Position numbers and translations under genes: made by a program. A stretch of DNA of 47,242 nt from Syntrophorhabdaceae bacterium PtaU1.Bin034. GTDB lineage: Bacteria; Desulfobacterota_G; Syntrophorhabdia; Syntrophorhabdales; WCHB1-27. Below the pieces are notes generated by a model. The model saw nothing but the letters and a program-made list of their open reading frames with translations. It was not told where the DNA came from and did not search any database. Of this stretch, positions 33,559-41,899 are shown piece after piece. The stretch lies in the NCBI GenBank assembly GCA_002067405.1, contig MVRP01000014.1, forward strand, positions 1-47,242, given 5' to 3'. How positions within the stretch are numbered: position 1 is the stretch's first letter; each line of letters starts with the position of its first letter.

Positions 33559-34365
33559 TTAGTGCTGCTTCTGAGCCAGGAACTCTGTCACTATTTTGGT
33601 GAACAAAGCCCTTTTTGAATTATCCTGAATCTCTTCGCCTATCGCCTGGACGAAGGGCTGGACCCGTTCCTCGGGAAACGCGTCTCTTGATTCCCCAAAA
33701 TCCGTGATCTTGTCGTCAACAATAATGGGGGCTATGGGTCCCATTACCTTCTTCAATTCATTCTCGATCATGGGGAAGAAATTGCCGTTGACGTATCTTA
33801 CCGAAAGAGACTTCTGCTCGGGGGCTTTTTCAGACGCCTTTTCCAGAAAGCCGGCCTGAACCATCTGATACACTATTTTTGATGTTTTGAAGATGTTCCA
33901 TTTCAGAGATTCCGCGATTTCGGCAACCGTCTTGCCGCCGTTAGACAATGCCAGCACTTTCCATTGATCTCCCTGGATGTTCCTGTCTTCGGGACTGCTT
34001 TCGACCGGGATTCTAAAACTGAGGTTCGAGGATGATACGATTTCCCTGATCTTTCTCCATTCCTCCTCGCGATTACTCCAACTCTGGAACAACTGCTCCG
34101 TGGGCATATATACCGTTCGTTCCTCGGTCGTTACCTCCCAATCGAACGTGACCCGGCCGGTGTCCCACTCCATCATGGCCAGAATGGCTTCCTCACCCGA
34201 TGAATAGCCTGTCTTGGCATGGATGATGTTCCCTCCCTCAATATGCAACTCGCCGGAATCATGCCCTTTGATCAGTACCATACCGGATTTCTTGCCAGTC
34301 AGGAGGGGTCCAACAAGATCAAACAGTCTCGCCTTTGACAGTTCACCAATGAAATCGTTGGGCAT
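33559..34365 (-). CDS. DUF4388 protein with winged-helix and helical end
   Basis: A 268-aa protein: DUF4388 (about 1-100, DFIGELSKARLFDLVGPLLT, then GMVLIKGHDSGELHIEGGNI and IHAKTGYSSGEEA), a region reading like a winged helix (about 133-195; LSNGGKTVAEIAESLKWNIF, then KIVYQMVQAGFL) and a helical end with GPIAPIIVDD, a motif I have seen at the C-terminus of other Deltaproteobacterial signalling proteins. It is the first gene of the minus-strand operon and has GAGGAG before the ATG. The domain set suggests that it carries signals between the receptors and a downstream effector. No DNA target is visible. Confidence 0.75.
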   Translation of the reverse strand: MPNDFIGELSKARLFDLVGPLLTGKKSGMVLIKGHDSGELHIEGGNIIHAKTGYSSGEEAILAMMEWDTGRVTFDWEVTTEERTVYMPTEQLFQSWSNREEEWRKIREIVSSSNLSFRIPVESSPEDRNIQGDQWKVLALSNGGKTVAEIAESLKWNIFKTSKIVYQMVQAGFLEKASEKAPEQKSLSVRYVNGNFFPMIENELKKVMGPIAPIIVDDKITDFGESRDAFPEERVQPFVQAIGEEIQDNSKRALFTKIVTEFLAQKQH

Positions 34366-35074
34366 ATGTGTCTCCTCGCAATTAAGTTTCTTTCACAGCA
34401 ACGCTATGGGCCCCCTGCGTTGCCGGTAAGATCTGAATAGAGGCCGACATTGGTCAGCCAATCCGACAAGAGGTGTAACGCATACTTCAGAGCCCGTACC
34501 CCCGCCCGCGCCCATTGTTACCACTATTATCGCACTCTTAACCGAAAACTTTACTGTAATATCTGAAGTTATGGCCTGAATTTGCTTTTGTGCAGGTTTT
34601 TGGAGGCTTAATTTTCTTTTTTTCACGATCCCAACCCTACCAAAACCACACCGTTCTGCATCTGAACCTGGAACCGTCCGAGACGGAAGCCGCCGTCTTT
34701 CTCTCCCACGATCATCAGGGAATTTACAACAACTCGGAGATATCTTTATATGTTTCTCCTAACCGATCATCCCTGCTCTCTAAACTTTCAAATAATCCGT
34801 ATACTTCAATAAGCTATATAGCTTACGAACTAACACGGAGTTAAGAATAGCACAACGAATCATAAATGCAAGAAAATTTTTCAATATTTCGGATTCCCTC
34901 TGATTCATATCTTGATGGCGCCTGTCTTTCCGTCATTGAAAAACAGGGACTTATAGTATTATCGGTCGTTACTTCAGGAAATTAAGAGGAATGTCGGGGT
35001 GGATTTCAACACTGCACGCCGAAACACGGCGGCAAGAAACGAGAGATCGATACGTGAGGCCGGTTAGGCGGGAA
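34366..35074. other. AT-rich intergenic region downstream of nadE and upstream of the DUF4388 operon
   Basis: About 700 bases without a convincing gene, AT-rich near 34720-34990. The minus-strand frame at 34393-34626 and the plus-strand frames are without family resemblance. It should hold the promoter of the DUF4388-HAMP operon; I see a GATAAT-like -10 on the minus strand near 34530 but no good -35. An inverted repeat at 34398-34423 lies in the leader. Confidence 0.5.
34398..34423. repeat. Inverted repeat in the leader of the DUF4388 operon
   Basis: GCAACGC (34398-34404) and GCGTTGC (34417-34423) are perfect arms around a 12-base, G/C-rich centre. It lies 33 bases upstream of the DUF4388 ATG on the minus strand and may be an operator or a leader hairpin. 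Confidence 0.3.
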
Positions 35075-37141
35075 TCACCAAGGATCGTTTTCCGGAATTT
35101 TATCAAGCAAAGCGAGCCAGGGTGTTGCCTCGCTGTCACTCGGCGCACGCCAGTCTCCCCGCGGAGAGAGCGATCCACCGGATCCGACCTTGGGGGCGTT
35201 GGGAATGCAGCTTCGTTTGTACTGACTGGATTTGAAGAACCGCTCGATGAACACTCGGAGCCACTGTTTGATCTCGGCAATAGAATATTCCCGGCGCTTG
35301 GCTTCCGGGACATCCGGCCAGGTGCCGCGGTTCCGGTCATTCCATGCTGACCAGGACAGAAAAGCAACCTTTGGGGGAAGGAAGCCGAAGCGAAGCGTGT
35401 AGTACAGGTTGAAATCCTGCAGCTCATAGGGTCCTATGACCTTTTCGGAATGCTGGCCCGGCTCTTCGTCCGTCTCGCCCGGCACGAGTTCGGGGCTTAT
35501 CATTGTCTCAAGCACGTCGGTAAGCACACGGCTGGCCTCCGGTCCCAGCTGATTGGTCGCGGCGACCCATCTGATGAGGTACTGAACGAGGGTTTTGGGC
35601 ACGCTCGCATTCACATGATAATGGGCCATTTGATCACCCACGCCGTAAGTCGACCACCCGAGCGCAAGTTCGCTCAAGTCGCTTGTCCCCACGACCATGG
35701 AATGGTTAAGGTTGGCAAGACGAAAAAGATGGCTTGTCCGGTCCCCTGCCTGGACGTTCTCGAAAGTAATGTCGTAAACCGGCCTGCCTTCCGCATACGG
35801 ATGACCTATATCCTTAAACATTTGCATGCAGCTTGGCCGGATGTCTATTTCTGTTGAGGTACAACCGATGGCGGCAGTCAGCCGCCGCGCCTGATCGAGG
35901 GTGCGCGCGCTCGTGGCAAACCCCGGCATAATATAGGCGAGAATGTTCTCTCTGGGCAGACCCATCACATCCATGGTATGGGCGCATACAATGAGGGCAT
36001 GGGTTGAATCGAGGCCGCCCGAGACTCCGATCACCACCTTTTTTGTTCCGGTCGAACGAAGTCGTTTCACCAGTCCCTGCACCTGGATCTCGTAAACTTC
36101 ACGGCACCGGTCGTATTGTCCCACAGGTTGGCTCGGCACAAACGGGAAGCGCTCATATATTCTGTCAAGAAGAACCCTCTCCGCCCTGGGCAGCTCAAAA
36201 TCGAGCTCAATTGTTCTGAATTTGGTCATTTCGCAAGCGTATCTTTCTCTGTTCTGGCTGAAACTGTTCTGTCGCATTCGATCCTGGTTAAGACGATCAA
36301 GATCGATGTCTCCGGTGAGTAGCTGTGCCGTGTAGTGAAAGCGCGTCGATTCCGCTATCTTTGTTCCGTTCTCACAGATAAGCCCCTGGCCGTCCCATGC
36401 CAGGTCTGTCGTGGACTCACCGAAGCCGGCGGAGGTGTACACGTATGCGGAAAGGCATCGAGCTGACTGATTCGCAACCAGTTGTCGCCGGTAGTCATCC
36501 TTGGTGACGGTCACATTGGAACCCGAGAGGTTCAGGATTACGGTGGCTCCTGCCAGCGCGGCGAAGGAGGAAGGCGGGATAGGCACCCATAGGTCTTCAC
36601 AGATCTCGACGTAAAAAGTAAAAAGCGGCTGTTCGGTTATCCTGAAAAGAAGCCTGTTACCGAAAGGGATGTCGCGCTGCCCGAGAAGATCGGTGCTTTC
36701 AACCAAGGCGCGATCCCCGGGCGTGAAATGCCGCATCTCGTAGTACTCTCTGTAGTTGGGCAGGTATGTCTTCGGCACTATTCCATGAATCCGCCCGCCT
36801 GACAAAACGACCGCGCAGTTGAAAAGCATGTTCCCTACCTGAAGGGGCAGGCCAACCACCGCGATAACCGGAAGAGCGCGGGACGCTGCCAGAACGTCGG
36901 AAAGGCCGGTTCGACAGGCGTCGAGGAGCGCTTGCTGATGAAAGAGGTCGTCGCACGAGTAAGCAGAAAGACCAAGCTCCGGGAATACCACGAGCACTGC
37001 TTTGCGATCAGCCGCCTGCCTCATCAATTCAATCGTTTTTTGTGCATTGAAGGCGGGGTCTGCTACAAGCACCTCAGGAATAGCCGCTGCAACACGAACG
37101 AAATCGTGCGCGTAAAGGTTAAAGAATTCGTTCTGATCCAT
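35075..37141 (-). CDS. nadE: Glutamine-dependent NAD+ synthetase
   Basis: This 688-aa protein makes NAD+ from deamido-NAD+ with ATP and glutamine. The N-terminal nitrilase-type glutaminase has the triad Glu55 (VVFPELGLSAYS), Lys124 (IVPKTYLPNYREYYEMR) and Cys181 (YVEICEDLWVP). The synthetase domain has the P-loop-like GVSGGLDSTHALIV (ATP), then SDLSELALGWSTYG and the DHxxYHVN-like HYHVNASVPKTLVQYLIRW. Length and order are those of the two-domain NadE. ATG 37141 was chosen because GGAG lies 11 bases upstream; the longer TTG start at 37150 leaves too little room. It is a single-gene unit between two regulatory gaps and is probably a housekeeping gene. Confidence 0.97.
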   Translation of the reverse strand: MDQNEFFNLYAHDFVRVAAAIPEVLVADPAFNAQKTIELMRQAADRKAVLVVFPELGLSAYSCDDLFHQQALLDACRTGLSDVLAASRALPVIAVVGLPLQVGNMLFNCAVVLSGGRIHGIVPKTYLPNYREYYEMRHFTPGDRALVESTDLLGQRDIPFGNRLLFRITEQPLFTFYVEICEDLWVPIPPSSFAALAGATVILNLSGSNVTVTKDDYRRQLVANQSARCLSAYVYTSAGFGESTTDLAWDGQGLICENGTKIAESTRFHYTAQLLTGDIDLDRLNQDRMRQNSFSQNRERYACEMTKFRTIELDFELPRAERVLLDRIYERFPFVPSQPVGQYDRCREVYEIQVQGLVKRLRSTGTKKVVIGVSGGLDSTHALIVCAHTMDVMGLPRENILAYIMPGFATSARTLDQARRLTAAIGCTSTEIDIRPSCMQMFKDIGHPYAEGRPVYDITFENVQAGDRTSHLFRLANLNHSMVVGTSDLSELALGWSTYGVGDQMAHYHVNASVPKTLVQYLIRWVAATNQLGPEASRVLTDVLETMISPELVPGETDEEPGQHSEKVIGPYELQDFNLYYTLRFGFLPPKVAFLSWSAWNDRNRGTWPDVPEAKRREYSIAEIKQWLRVFIERFFKSSQYKRSCIPNAPKVGSGGSLSPRGDWRAPSDSEATPWLALLDKIPENDPW

Positions 37142-37393
37142 CTCTGCCAAGCTCCTGTCGTTTCCCTTGCCCGCCTGTCACTCGGGGCAACTCCTTAGTT
37201 TTTGCGATAAAAGATTAACACGCCAGGGCCGAAATGGGAACAGAAAGGGCGGAAGATGCGGAAGATTTCACGGCTTGGTGAAGCATCTGGCTGATAGGCG
37301 TAGGGAAAAGAATCGCCGCCTTCACAACCTGCACCGGAGGTCTTATTCTTTATATATAGAGCCGTTCAATTCCAGAAATACAGGAGGTGCAGG

Positions 37394-37651
37394 ATGTTAT
37401 TCATGAACATTTGTACCTGGGATAACAGGGACGAAAAGGAGGTGCAACGGCGTAGAGCGAACTGGAAATGGCCTGCAGGGGTCAAGGTGGTCTTCGAGTT
37501 CACCGATTTGCAGGGCTGTCGGGCAATCAACGTAATCGATACGGATGCAAAAGGCCTCATTGCGAGCCGGGCAGACTGGGTAGATGTTATCGCTTTTGAG
37601 ACATTTCCCGTCTACCCTTTTGGTGAAAGCAAGGGATTGATCAAGGGGTAG
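37394..37651 (+). CDS. Small DUF3303-like protein
   Basis: This 85-aa protein begins MLFMNICTWDNRDEKEVQRR and has two beta-strand-like stretches (VVFEFTDLQGCRAINVID) and a C-terminal DVIAFETFPVYPF. The pattern resembles the small stand-alone DUF3303 (dimeric alpha-beta barrel) family. It has a strong ribosome-binding site (AGGAGG, 7 bases upstream). Function is unknown; such proteins may bind small ligands as dimers. It is a single gene and is not clearly linked to its neighbours. Confidence 0.75.
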   Translation: MLFMNICTWDNRDEKEVQRRRANWKWPAGVKVVFEFTDLQGCRAINVIDTDAKGLIASRADWVDVIAFETFPVYPFGESKGLIKG

Positions 37652-37683
37652 GCACCACCTTCCTGTCCCCTTGCCTCCAACCC

Positions 37684-37745
37684 GTCTACACGGCTACCCT
37701 TCTCTTTCAGGGGCGCAGAGCCTCCGGTCGGATAGCCCCATTCAC
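37684..37745 (+). ncRNA. Degenerate cyclic-di-GMP-I (GEMM)-like riboswitch motif
   Basis: GGGGCGCAGAGCCTCCGG (37710-37727) matches the highly conserved GEMM core GGGACGCAAAGCCUCCGG except for three bases. Upstream, GGCTACCC (37692-37699) pairs as the usual GGC-AAA-CC strand does: GGC with GCC (37719-37721) and CCC with GGG. ATAGCC (37732-37737) may match the conserved UAGC. Oddities: the conserved ligand-intercalating adenine (A47 in Vibrio Vc2 numbering) is G here, the tetraloop is missing and the second arm is very short. It may be a decayed or altered-ligand riboswitch, or chance. Confidence 0.35.
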
Positions 37746-37749
37746 CCCT

Positions 37750-37763
37750 GCGGCTTTAGCCGC
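37750..37763 (+). repeat. Perfect short hairpin after the GEMM-like motif
   Basis: GCGGC (37750-37754) and GCCGC (37759-37763) pair around TTTA. There is no T-run after it, so it is not an obvious terminator. It may be part of the RNA structure just upstream. Confidence 0.35.
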
Positions 37764-37924
37764 TCACGCCTTTCCGAGCCCTCACGTCCACAGACAAAAA
37801 CATGATCCAACTTCTTAAAAAAGCCGTCTAAATCACTGATATAAAAAATAAATCTCTTTTCCGTTTACTGAGCTGACCACAATTCGTCCATCCACCTGCT
37901 CATTTTGTTACACCTGTTCCAATT

Positions 37925-37936
37925 TCAACCAGTTGA
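37925..37936. promoter_or_regulatory. Candidate enhancer (UAS) dyad upstream of the sigma-54 promoter
   Basis: TCAAC-CA-GTTGA is a 5-2-5 dyad that ends about 84 bases before the -24 element at 38020, the usual distance for an enhancer-binding protein site. Only one copy is seen. Confidence 0.3.
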
Positions 37937-38019
37937 TTAAGCCCCTGTTTTTACTCGCCCGGACATCCCACGCACCCTTCTTCGATCAAAACCGAGGGAT
38001 TTCTCCGACCGTGGTATAG

Positions 38020-38035
38020 TGGCATGACAATTGCT
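38020..38035 (+). promoter_or_regulatory. Sigma-54 (-24/-12) promoter of the acyl-CoA synthetase operon
   Basis: TGGCATGACAATTGCT matches the consensus TGGCAC-N5-TTGCW at every position but one and has the exact spacing (GG 38021-38022, GC 38033-38034). Transcription would begin near 38046, about 140 bases before the synthetase ATG. Two sigma-54 activators are encoded in this window; the one at 43549-44913 is the nearer candidate. Confidence 0.75.
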
Positions 38036-38184
38036 TAAGGGGACCACACGTGAATTCACGACGCCCGGCGCGCACCGGAGTGAACGCAACCCGGAAGCGA
38101 CAGAGGTAAAGTGCAATCTCAACGGTTATCGAACCGACAGGTCGGTAAACCAATCCACTATTACAACTGCCAAGGGGGTAACGA

Positions 38185-39765
38185 ATGCAAGAGAATAAGA
38201 CGTTCTCCACGATACGGACATTGATCAACAGAAACGCCTCCCTGTATCCTGACAGGATTGCCATGAAGGAAGTTGAGGGAAACAGGGTTTATACGTACAG
38301 GACACTGAAGGACAGGGCAAACAGAATGGGCCACGCCCTTCAAAAATTGGGCGCCAAGAAGGGCGACCGTATCGCAATTCTGAGCCAAAACAGCTTCGAA
38401 TACATGGAATCGGCCCTAAGCGTACCGAATGCAGGCTTCATCTACGTGGTCTGCAATTTCAGGCTGGCACCACCGGAAATAGCGGCGGTACTTTCCGACG
38501 CTGAACCGACAATTCTCTTTGCCCAGCAGCAATTTATCGACATTGCAGAGAATCTGAGGAATTCGATTCCTTCCATAAAACATCTCGTTTATATCGGACC
38601 GGCCGGCAAGAGGCCCGAGGGATGGCTCGATTACGAAAACCTGATAAGAAACGGATCGCCCGCTGACCCGACGGTCGAAGTCTTCGAAGATGACATTGCC
38701 ATGCTCATGTATACAAGCGGTACAACGGGACTGCCCAAGGGAGTCATGCAGACACACGGCAATTATTACCATGCGGGCCGGGTCTGTTCCAAAAACAACA
38801 ACCTCACCATGGACGACCTGGTTTTCATTGTCTGCCCCATGTACCACATCACCGCTCATTACACGTTCTTCGGCTCCTTTTACACTGCGTGTCCTGCGTA
38901 TATTTTCTCCCGGTGGGATGTTGATCTGTTCCTCTCGACGACCCAAAAGGAAAAATTGACCGCCGGCATGTTTGCCACACCCATGATCATGATGTTGCTC
39001 GACTCGCCAAATCTGAAGAACTACGACGTATCGAGCTGGAGATCGCTCTGGTTCGCCGGCGCGGGGATCATACCCGTAGTCTACAAGCAGTTCATCAGTA
39101 CCTTCGGGAACATCCTTGGCGAGCATCACGGAACGACTGAGTCAACAGGCGTCACCACGAACCTTTCTGTCCGTGACATCAAGGAAGCCTTCGAGATGGG
39201 TGACTCCACCATCCTAGAGTCGTGCGGCAGAGCCAGTTACGACATGGAAATCCTTATCGTCGACGAAAACGGCAAACCCGTTCCTCCCGGGGGAGTCGGT
39301 GAGATGATTATCAGGGGTCCGGGTATGTCCCTGGGCTATTGGAGAAAGGAGGTGGAGACGAAGAAGGCGTTCAAGGGGGAGTGGTTCCATACAGAGGATG
39401 TGTGCTCGATTGACAAGCGAGGGTACATAAGGGTGATCGACCGTCTGAAAGACATGATCATCACCGGAGGAGAGAACGTGTACCCCGCCGAAGTCGAAAA
39501 GGTGCTCCATACACATCCCGATGTGAAAGAATCGTGTGTCATCGGTACGCCCCACCCTACATGGGGAGAGGCAGTGACTGCCGTAGTTGTCCTGCGCAAC
39601 GGAAAGGAATCTGATCCGGCAACGTTTACCAACTACTGCAAGGGAAAGGTAGCCGGGTACAAGGTACCCAAGGTCGTGCACATCGTTCCCGAGCTTCCCC
39701 GTAATGCAGCGGGAAAGATTCTCAAACGTGAACTAAGGGAGAAGTTCGCGCAGACAAACGGCTAA
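38185..39765 (+). CDS. AMP-forming acyl-CoA synthetase
   Basis: This 526-aa member of the ANL superfamily activates a carboxylic acid with ATP and CoA. Motifs seen: the P-loop-like MYTSGTTGLPKGVMQTHG (about 172-190), GEHHGTTESTG (A5), FHTEDVCSIDKRGYIRVIDR (A7-A8 region), KDMIITGGENVYPAEVE and the catalytic-Lys end LPRNAAGKILKRELRE. The set of motifs is that of medium/long-chain and aromatic acyl-CoA ligases; substrate cannot be told. A GGGGG ribosome-binding region precedes the ATG. It is first in a run with a small membrane protein, an SSS symporter and an acyl-CoA dehydrogenase, so the operon would import and activate an organic acid. The sigma-54 promoter lies upstream. Confidence 0.93.
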   Translation: MQENKTFSTIRTLINRNASLYPDRIAMKEVEGNRVYTYRTLKDRANRMGHALQKLGAKKGDRIAILSQNSFEYMESALSVPNAGFIYVVCNFRLAPPEIAAVLSDAEPTILFAQQQFIDIAENLRNSIPSIKHLVYIGPAGKRPEGWLDYENLIRNGSPADPTVEVFEDDIAMLMYTSGTTGLPKGVMQTHGNYYHAGRVCSKNNNLTMDDLVFIVCPMYHITAHYTFFGSFYTACPAYIFSRWDVDLFLSTTQKEKLTAGMFATPMIMMLLDSPNLKNYDVSSWRSLWFAGAGIIPVVYKQFISTFGNILGEHHGTTESTGVTTNLSVRDIKEAFEMGDSTILESCGRASYDMEILIVDENGKPVPPGGVGEMIIRGPGMSLGYWRKEVETKKAFKGEWFHTEDVCSIDKRGYIRVIDRLKDMIITGGENVYPAEVEKVLHTHPDVKESCVIGTPHPTWGEAVTAVVVLRNGKESDPATFTNYCKGKVAGYKVPKVVHIVPELPRNAAGKILKRELREKFAQTNG

Positions 39766-39834
39766 TGCCGGGCAGAGACAAACTGGTCGAGAGAGTTAAA
39801 TCCTTAAATCCGGGAATCAAAAAGGGGGTAAGGT

Positions 39835-40053
39835 ATGAGAGAGATAACGGGTCACAGGCCGGGAAAAGTCTTCCTTTGGGTGCTTTTTCTGAGCGCCATC
39901 TGGTATGTGTTTGTTCTTCCGTTCGTCCTGCAGGGCTCGAGCTATCTGTTGTTCGGCTGGATGCCTCTTGCAGTGGTTTTCTATAACGCCCAAACGATAC
40001 TCTGGCTGATCGCGTTCTGGATCTATACGAGCAAGTATTGGGCATACCGGTAA
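39835..40053 (+). CDS. Small two-helix membrane protein, partner of the symporter
   Basis: This 72-aa protein has two membrane helices (about 12-32, FLWVLFLSAIWYVFVLPFVL, and about 39-63, LFGWMPLAVVFYNAQTILWL) and a short C-terminal tail. Its length and place just before an SSS-family transporter fit the small helper subunits (DUF3311/YhdT-type) that accompany such symporters. It lies 69 bases after the synthetase and 52 bases before the transporter, with a GGGGGTAAGG ribosome-binding region. It probably assists assembly or stability of the carrier. Confidence 0.8.
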   Translation: MREITGHRPGKVFLWVLFLSAIWYVFVLPFVLQGSSYLLFGWMPLAVVFYNAQTILWLIAFWIYTSKYWAYR

Positions 40054-40105
40054 CCGACCGCTCGTGGTCGAAGAGCTGTAGAAAACTACCACAAATGGAG
40101 GAACT

Positions 40106-41647
40106 ATGATTTGGATAGTCCTTATTCTAGGCGTCATCCTGGTCCTCATAAGCGCTTATGGTTACAAGCTGTCAAGCAAGACTGCCGCAGATTACCTGCT
40201 TGCAGGAAGGGCAATCGGCACGTTTGTCATGTTCTTTTATATCTATTTCACCATCTCCAGTGCCTGGACGTTCTACGGGTTCCCCGGGACGATATATAAC
40301 ACCGGTCCCGGTTTCATCCTTTTCTTCTGTTTTATCTCGTTTGCTTTTCTGTACATTTTTCTAGGGCCGAAATTGTGGGCGGGAGGAAAGAAGTACGGGT
40401 ACATGTCGCCCGTTCAGTACCTGGGTGAACGGTTTCAGTCCACCACCGTACGGGTGCTCCTGGGTTCGCTGATGGTGCTCTTTCTTTTTCCCTACCTTGG
40501 CCTTCAGGCGGTCGGTATAGGCGCGGGCATGAATGCAGCCGTGGGCACGCCCTTTTGGTTCGGCGCACTCTACATGTGCGTCATCATGCTCCTTATATGC
40601 CTGATCGGCGGGACCCGCAGCGTCGCGTGGCTGAATGTCCTTTTGGGCATCATCTTCACTGCCACATTCTGGGGTTTTCTCTTCTGGATCATGTACGCGA
40701 CGAATAATACAAGCCTGACGGAAATGGCCAAGCGGGTGGAGGAGATCAAACCAGGCATGCTCACGGTACCCGGGCCGGTCAACGCATGGGGAACGCAAAG
40801 TCTCATGGGCCTCGCCCTTGCGGGTCTCACCGTTCTTGCCTGGCCTCATGTGGTCATCGGCACCATGCAGGCGAAAAGCCTCGTGGTAACCAGGAAAATG
40901 ACCATTGCCATGCTTATTTTCGCTGTCTTCTTTTGCAACATTGCCGCTATTTGGGGTTATCTCGTCTGCCCCATCCTCGTTCCGGGACTTAAAGGCAAGG
41001 CCGCCGATGCGGTGGTGCAAATGGCGATCACGAAATTCCTTCCCGAATGGGCGGGCGGTCTGACCCTTCTTGCGGTTCTCGCCGCCGCAATATCGACCGT
41101 GGCAACCCAGTTGATGGTGACGGGCATCTTCGTCTCCCGTGACCTCATCTACGCCACACGGAAAGCGAGTGACAAGGGGCTGATACTCTGGTCGAGATGG
41201 GGCATGGTCGGGGCCGCAATCATAAGTTTTGTGGTGGCAATTGCGCGACCGGCGGAGCTCGGCCTGCTCTTGAGCAACATCGCATCCCCCGGCTTTGCCC
41301 TCTGGCTGCCCGCGCTCATAGGCGGTATTCTCTGGAAGAGGGCTACCAAGCAGGGGGTCATAGCAGGACTGGTTGTAGGCATCGCATGGCTTATAATAGG
41401 TTCTTTCTTCTACAAACCGTTGCTGCTGGGCTTCCACCCCATCTTTGCTCCGCTCCTGGCAAATGCGGTTATCTTCGTCGTCGTGAGTCTCGCGACGGCC
41501 CCGGTCCCTGTTACTGTACAGCGGAAGTTCTTTGAAGATCTTGAGGACTATCTCGCCGACTTTTCAGCAACGGAAAGGGCAAAGCTGCAAGAGTACAAGG
41601 CGGCGAAGGCGGCGACCGGCATAGTGGGACAAAAGCTCTCCACGTGA
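40106..41647 (+). CDS. Sodium:solute symporter (SSS family)
   Basis: This 513-aa carrier has about 13 hydrophobic segments. Family features: the N-terminal YLLAGRAIGTFVMFFYIYFT, GFPGTIYNTGPGF, then KYGYMSPVQYLGERF and a middle IGGTRSVAWLNVLLGIIFTA, plus AAISTVATQLMVTGIFVSRD, which is part of the conserved family signature. The protein takes up a small organic solute, probably a carboxylate, using the sodium gradient; the neighbouring acyl-CoA synthetase and dehydrogenase support an acid substrate. The start is the ATG at 40106 with GGAGG 5 bases upstream. Confidence 0.93.
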   Translation: MIWIVLILGVILVLISAYGYKLSSKTAADYLLAGRAIGTFVMFFYIYFTISSAWTFYGFPGTIYNTGPGFILFFCFISFAFLYIFLGPKLWAGGKKYGYMSPVQYLGERFQSTTVRVLLGSLMVLFLFPYLGLQAVGIGAGMNAAVGTPFWFGALYMCVIMLLICLIGGTRSVAWLNVLLGIIFTATFWGFLFWIMYATNNTSLTEMAKRVEEIKPGMLTVPGPVNAWGTQSLMGLALAGLTVLAWPHVVIGTMQAKSLVVTRKMTIAMLIFAVFFCNIAAIWGYLVCPILVPGLKGKAADAVVQMAITKFLPEWAGGLTLLAVLAAAISTVATQLMVTGIFVSRDLIYATRKASDKGLILWSRWGMVGAAIISFVVAIARPAELGLLLSNIASPGFALWLPALIGGILWKRATKQGVIAGLVVGIAWLIIGSFFYKPLLLGFHPIFAPLLANAVIFVVVSLATAPVPVTVQRKFFEDLEDYLADFSATERAKLQEYKAAKAATGIVGQKLST

Positions 41648-41698
41648 TGAAAGGGAAAAGACCAATGCCTTCCGGACGGGTTTGAACGCCCGATGAAC

Positions 41699-41750
41699 GG
41701 CCGAACCGCTCGCCAATTCCCTCCCCCAATCCCGGCGAAGCGGTTCGGCC
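41699..41750 (+). terminator. Strong hairpin after the symporter gene
   Basis: GGCCGAACCGCT (41699-41710) pairs with AGCGGTTCGGCC (41739-41750); after one bulged A the stem extends by GGCG/CGCC, with a loop of about 19 bases. No T-run follows on either strand. It may be a factor-assisted terminator or a 3'-end stabiliser that splits the transcript from the acyl-CoA dehydrogenase. Confidence 0.45.
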
Positions 41751-41899
41751 CACATGATCTCTTTCCGGGTGAGGCCGGACATGTTCGAGTCAGTCAGACC
41801 CCAGGGGTGCCAAGAGATTGGACAGGAGACTTCCACGTCAACCGGTCTGCTGCAAGCTATACAAAAACAATTATCCACAGGAAACCAAAGGAGTGACAA

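Larger units (their letters stand above)
37652..38184 (+). other. Regulatory intergenic region upstream of the acyl-CoA synthetase
   Basis: About 530 bases without a gene. In order it holds a GEMM-like RNA motif (37684-37745), a perfect short hairpin (37750-37763), an AT-rich stretch (37800-37880), a TCAAC-CA-GTTGA dyad (37925-37936), the strong sigma-54 promoter (38020-38035) and a leader of about 140 bases. Each is listed separately. Confidence 0.6.

Noticed and set aside
34991..35350. 119-codon plus-strand frame opposite the nadE end
   Set aside because: It is mostly antisense to nadE, Arg/Pro-rich, and has no family resemblance.
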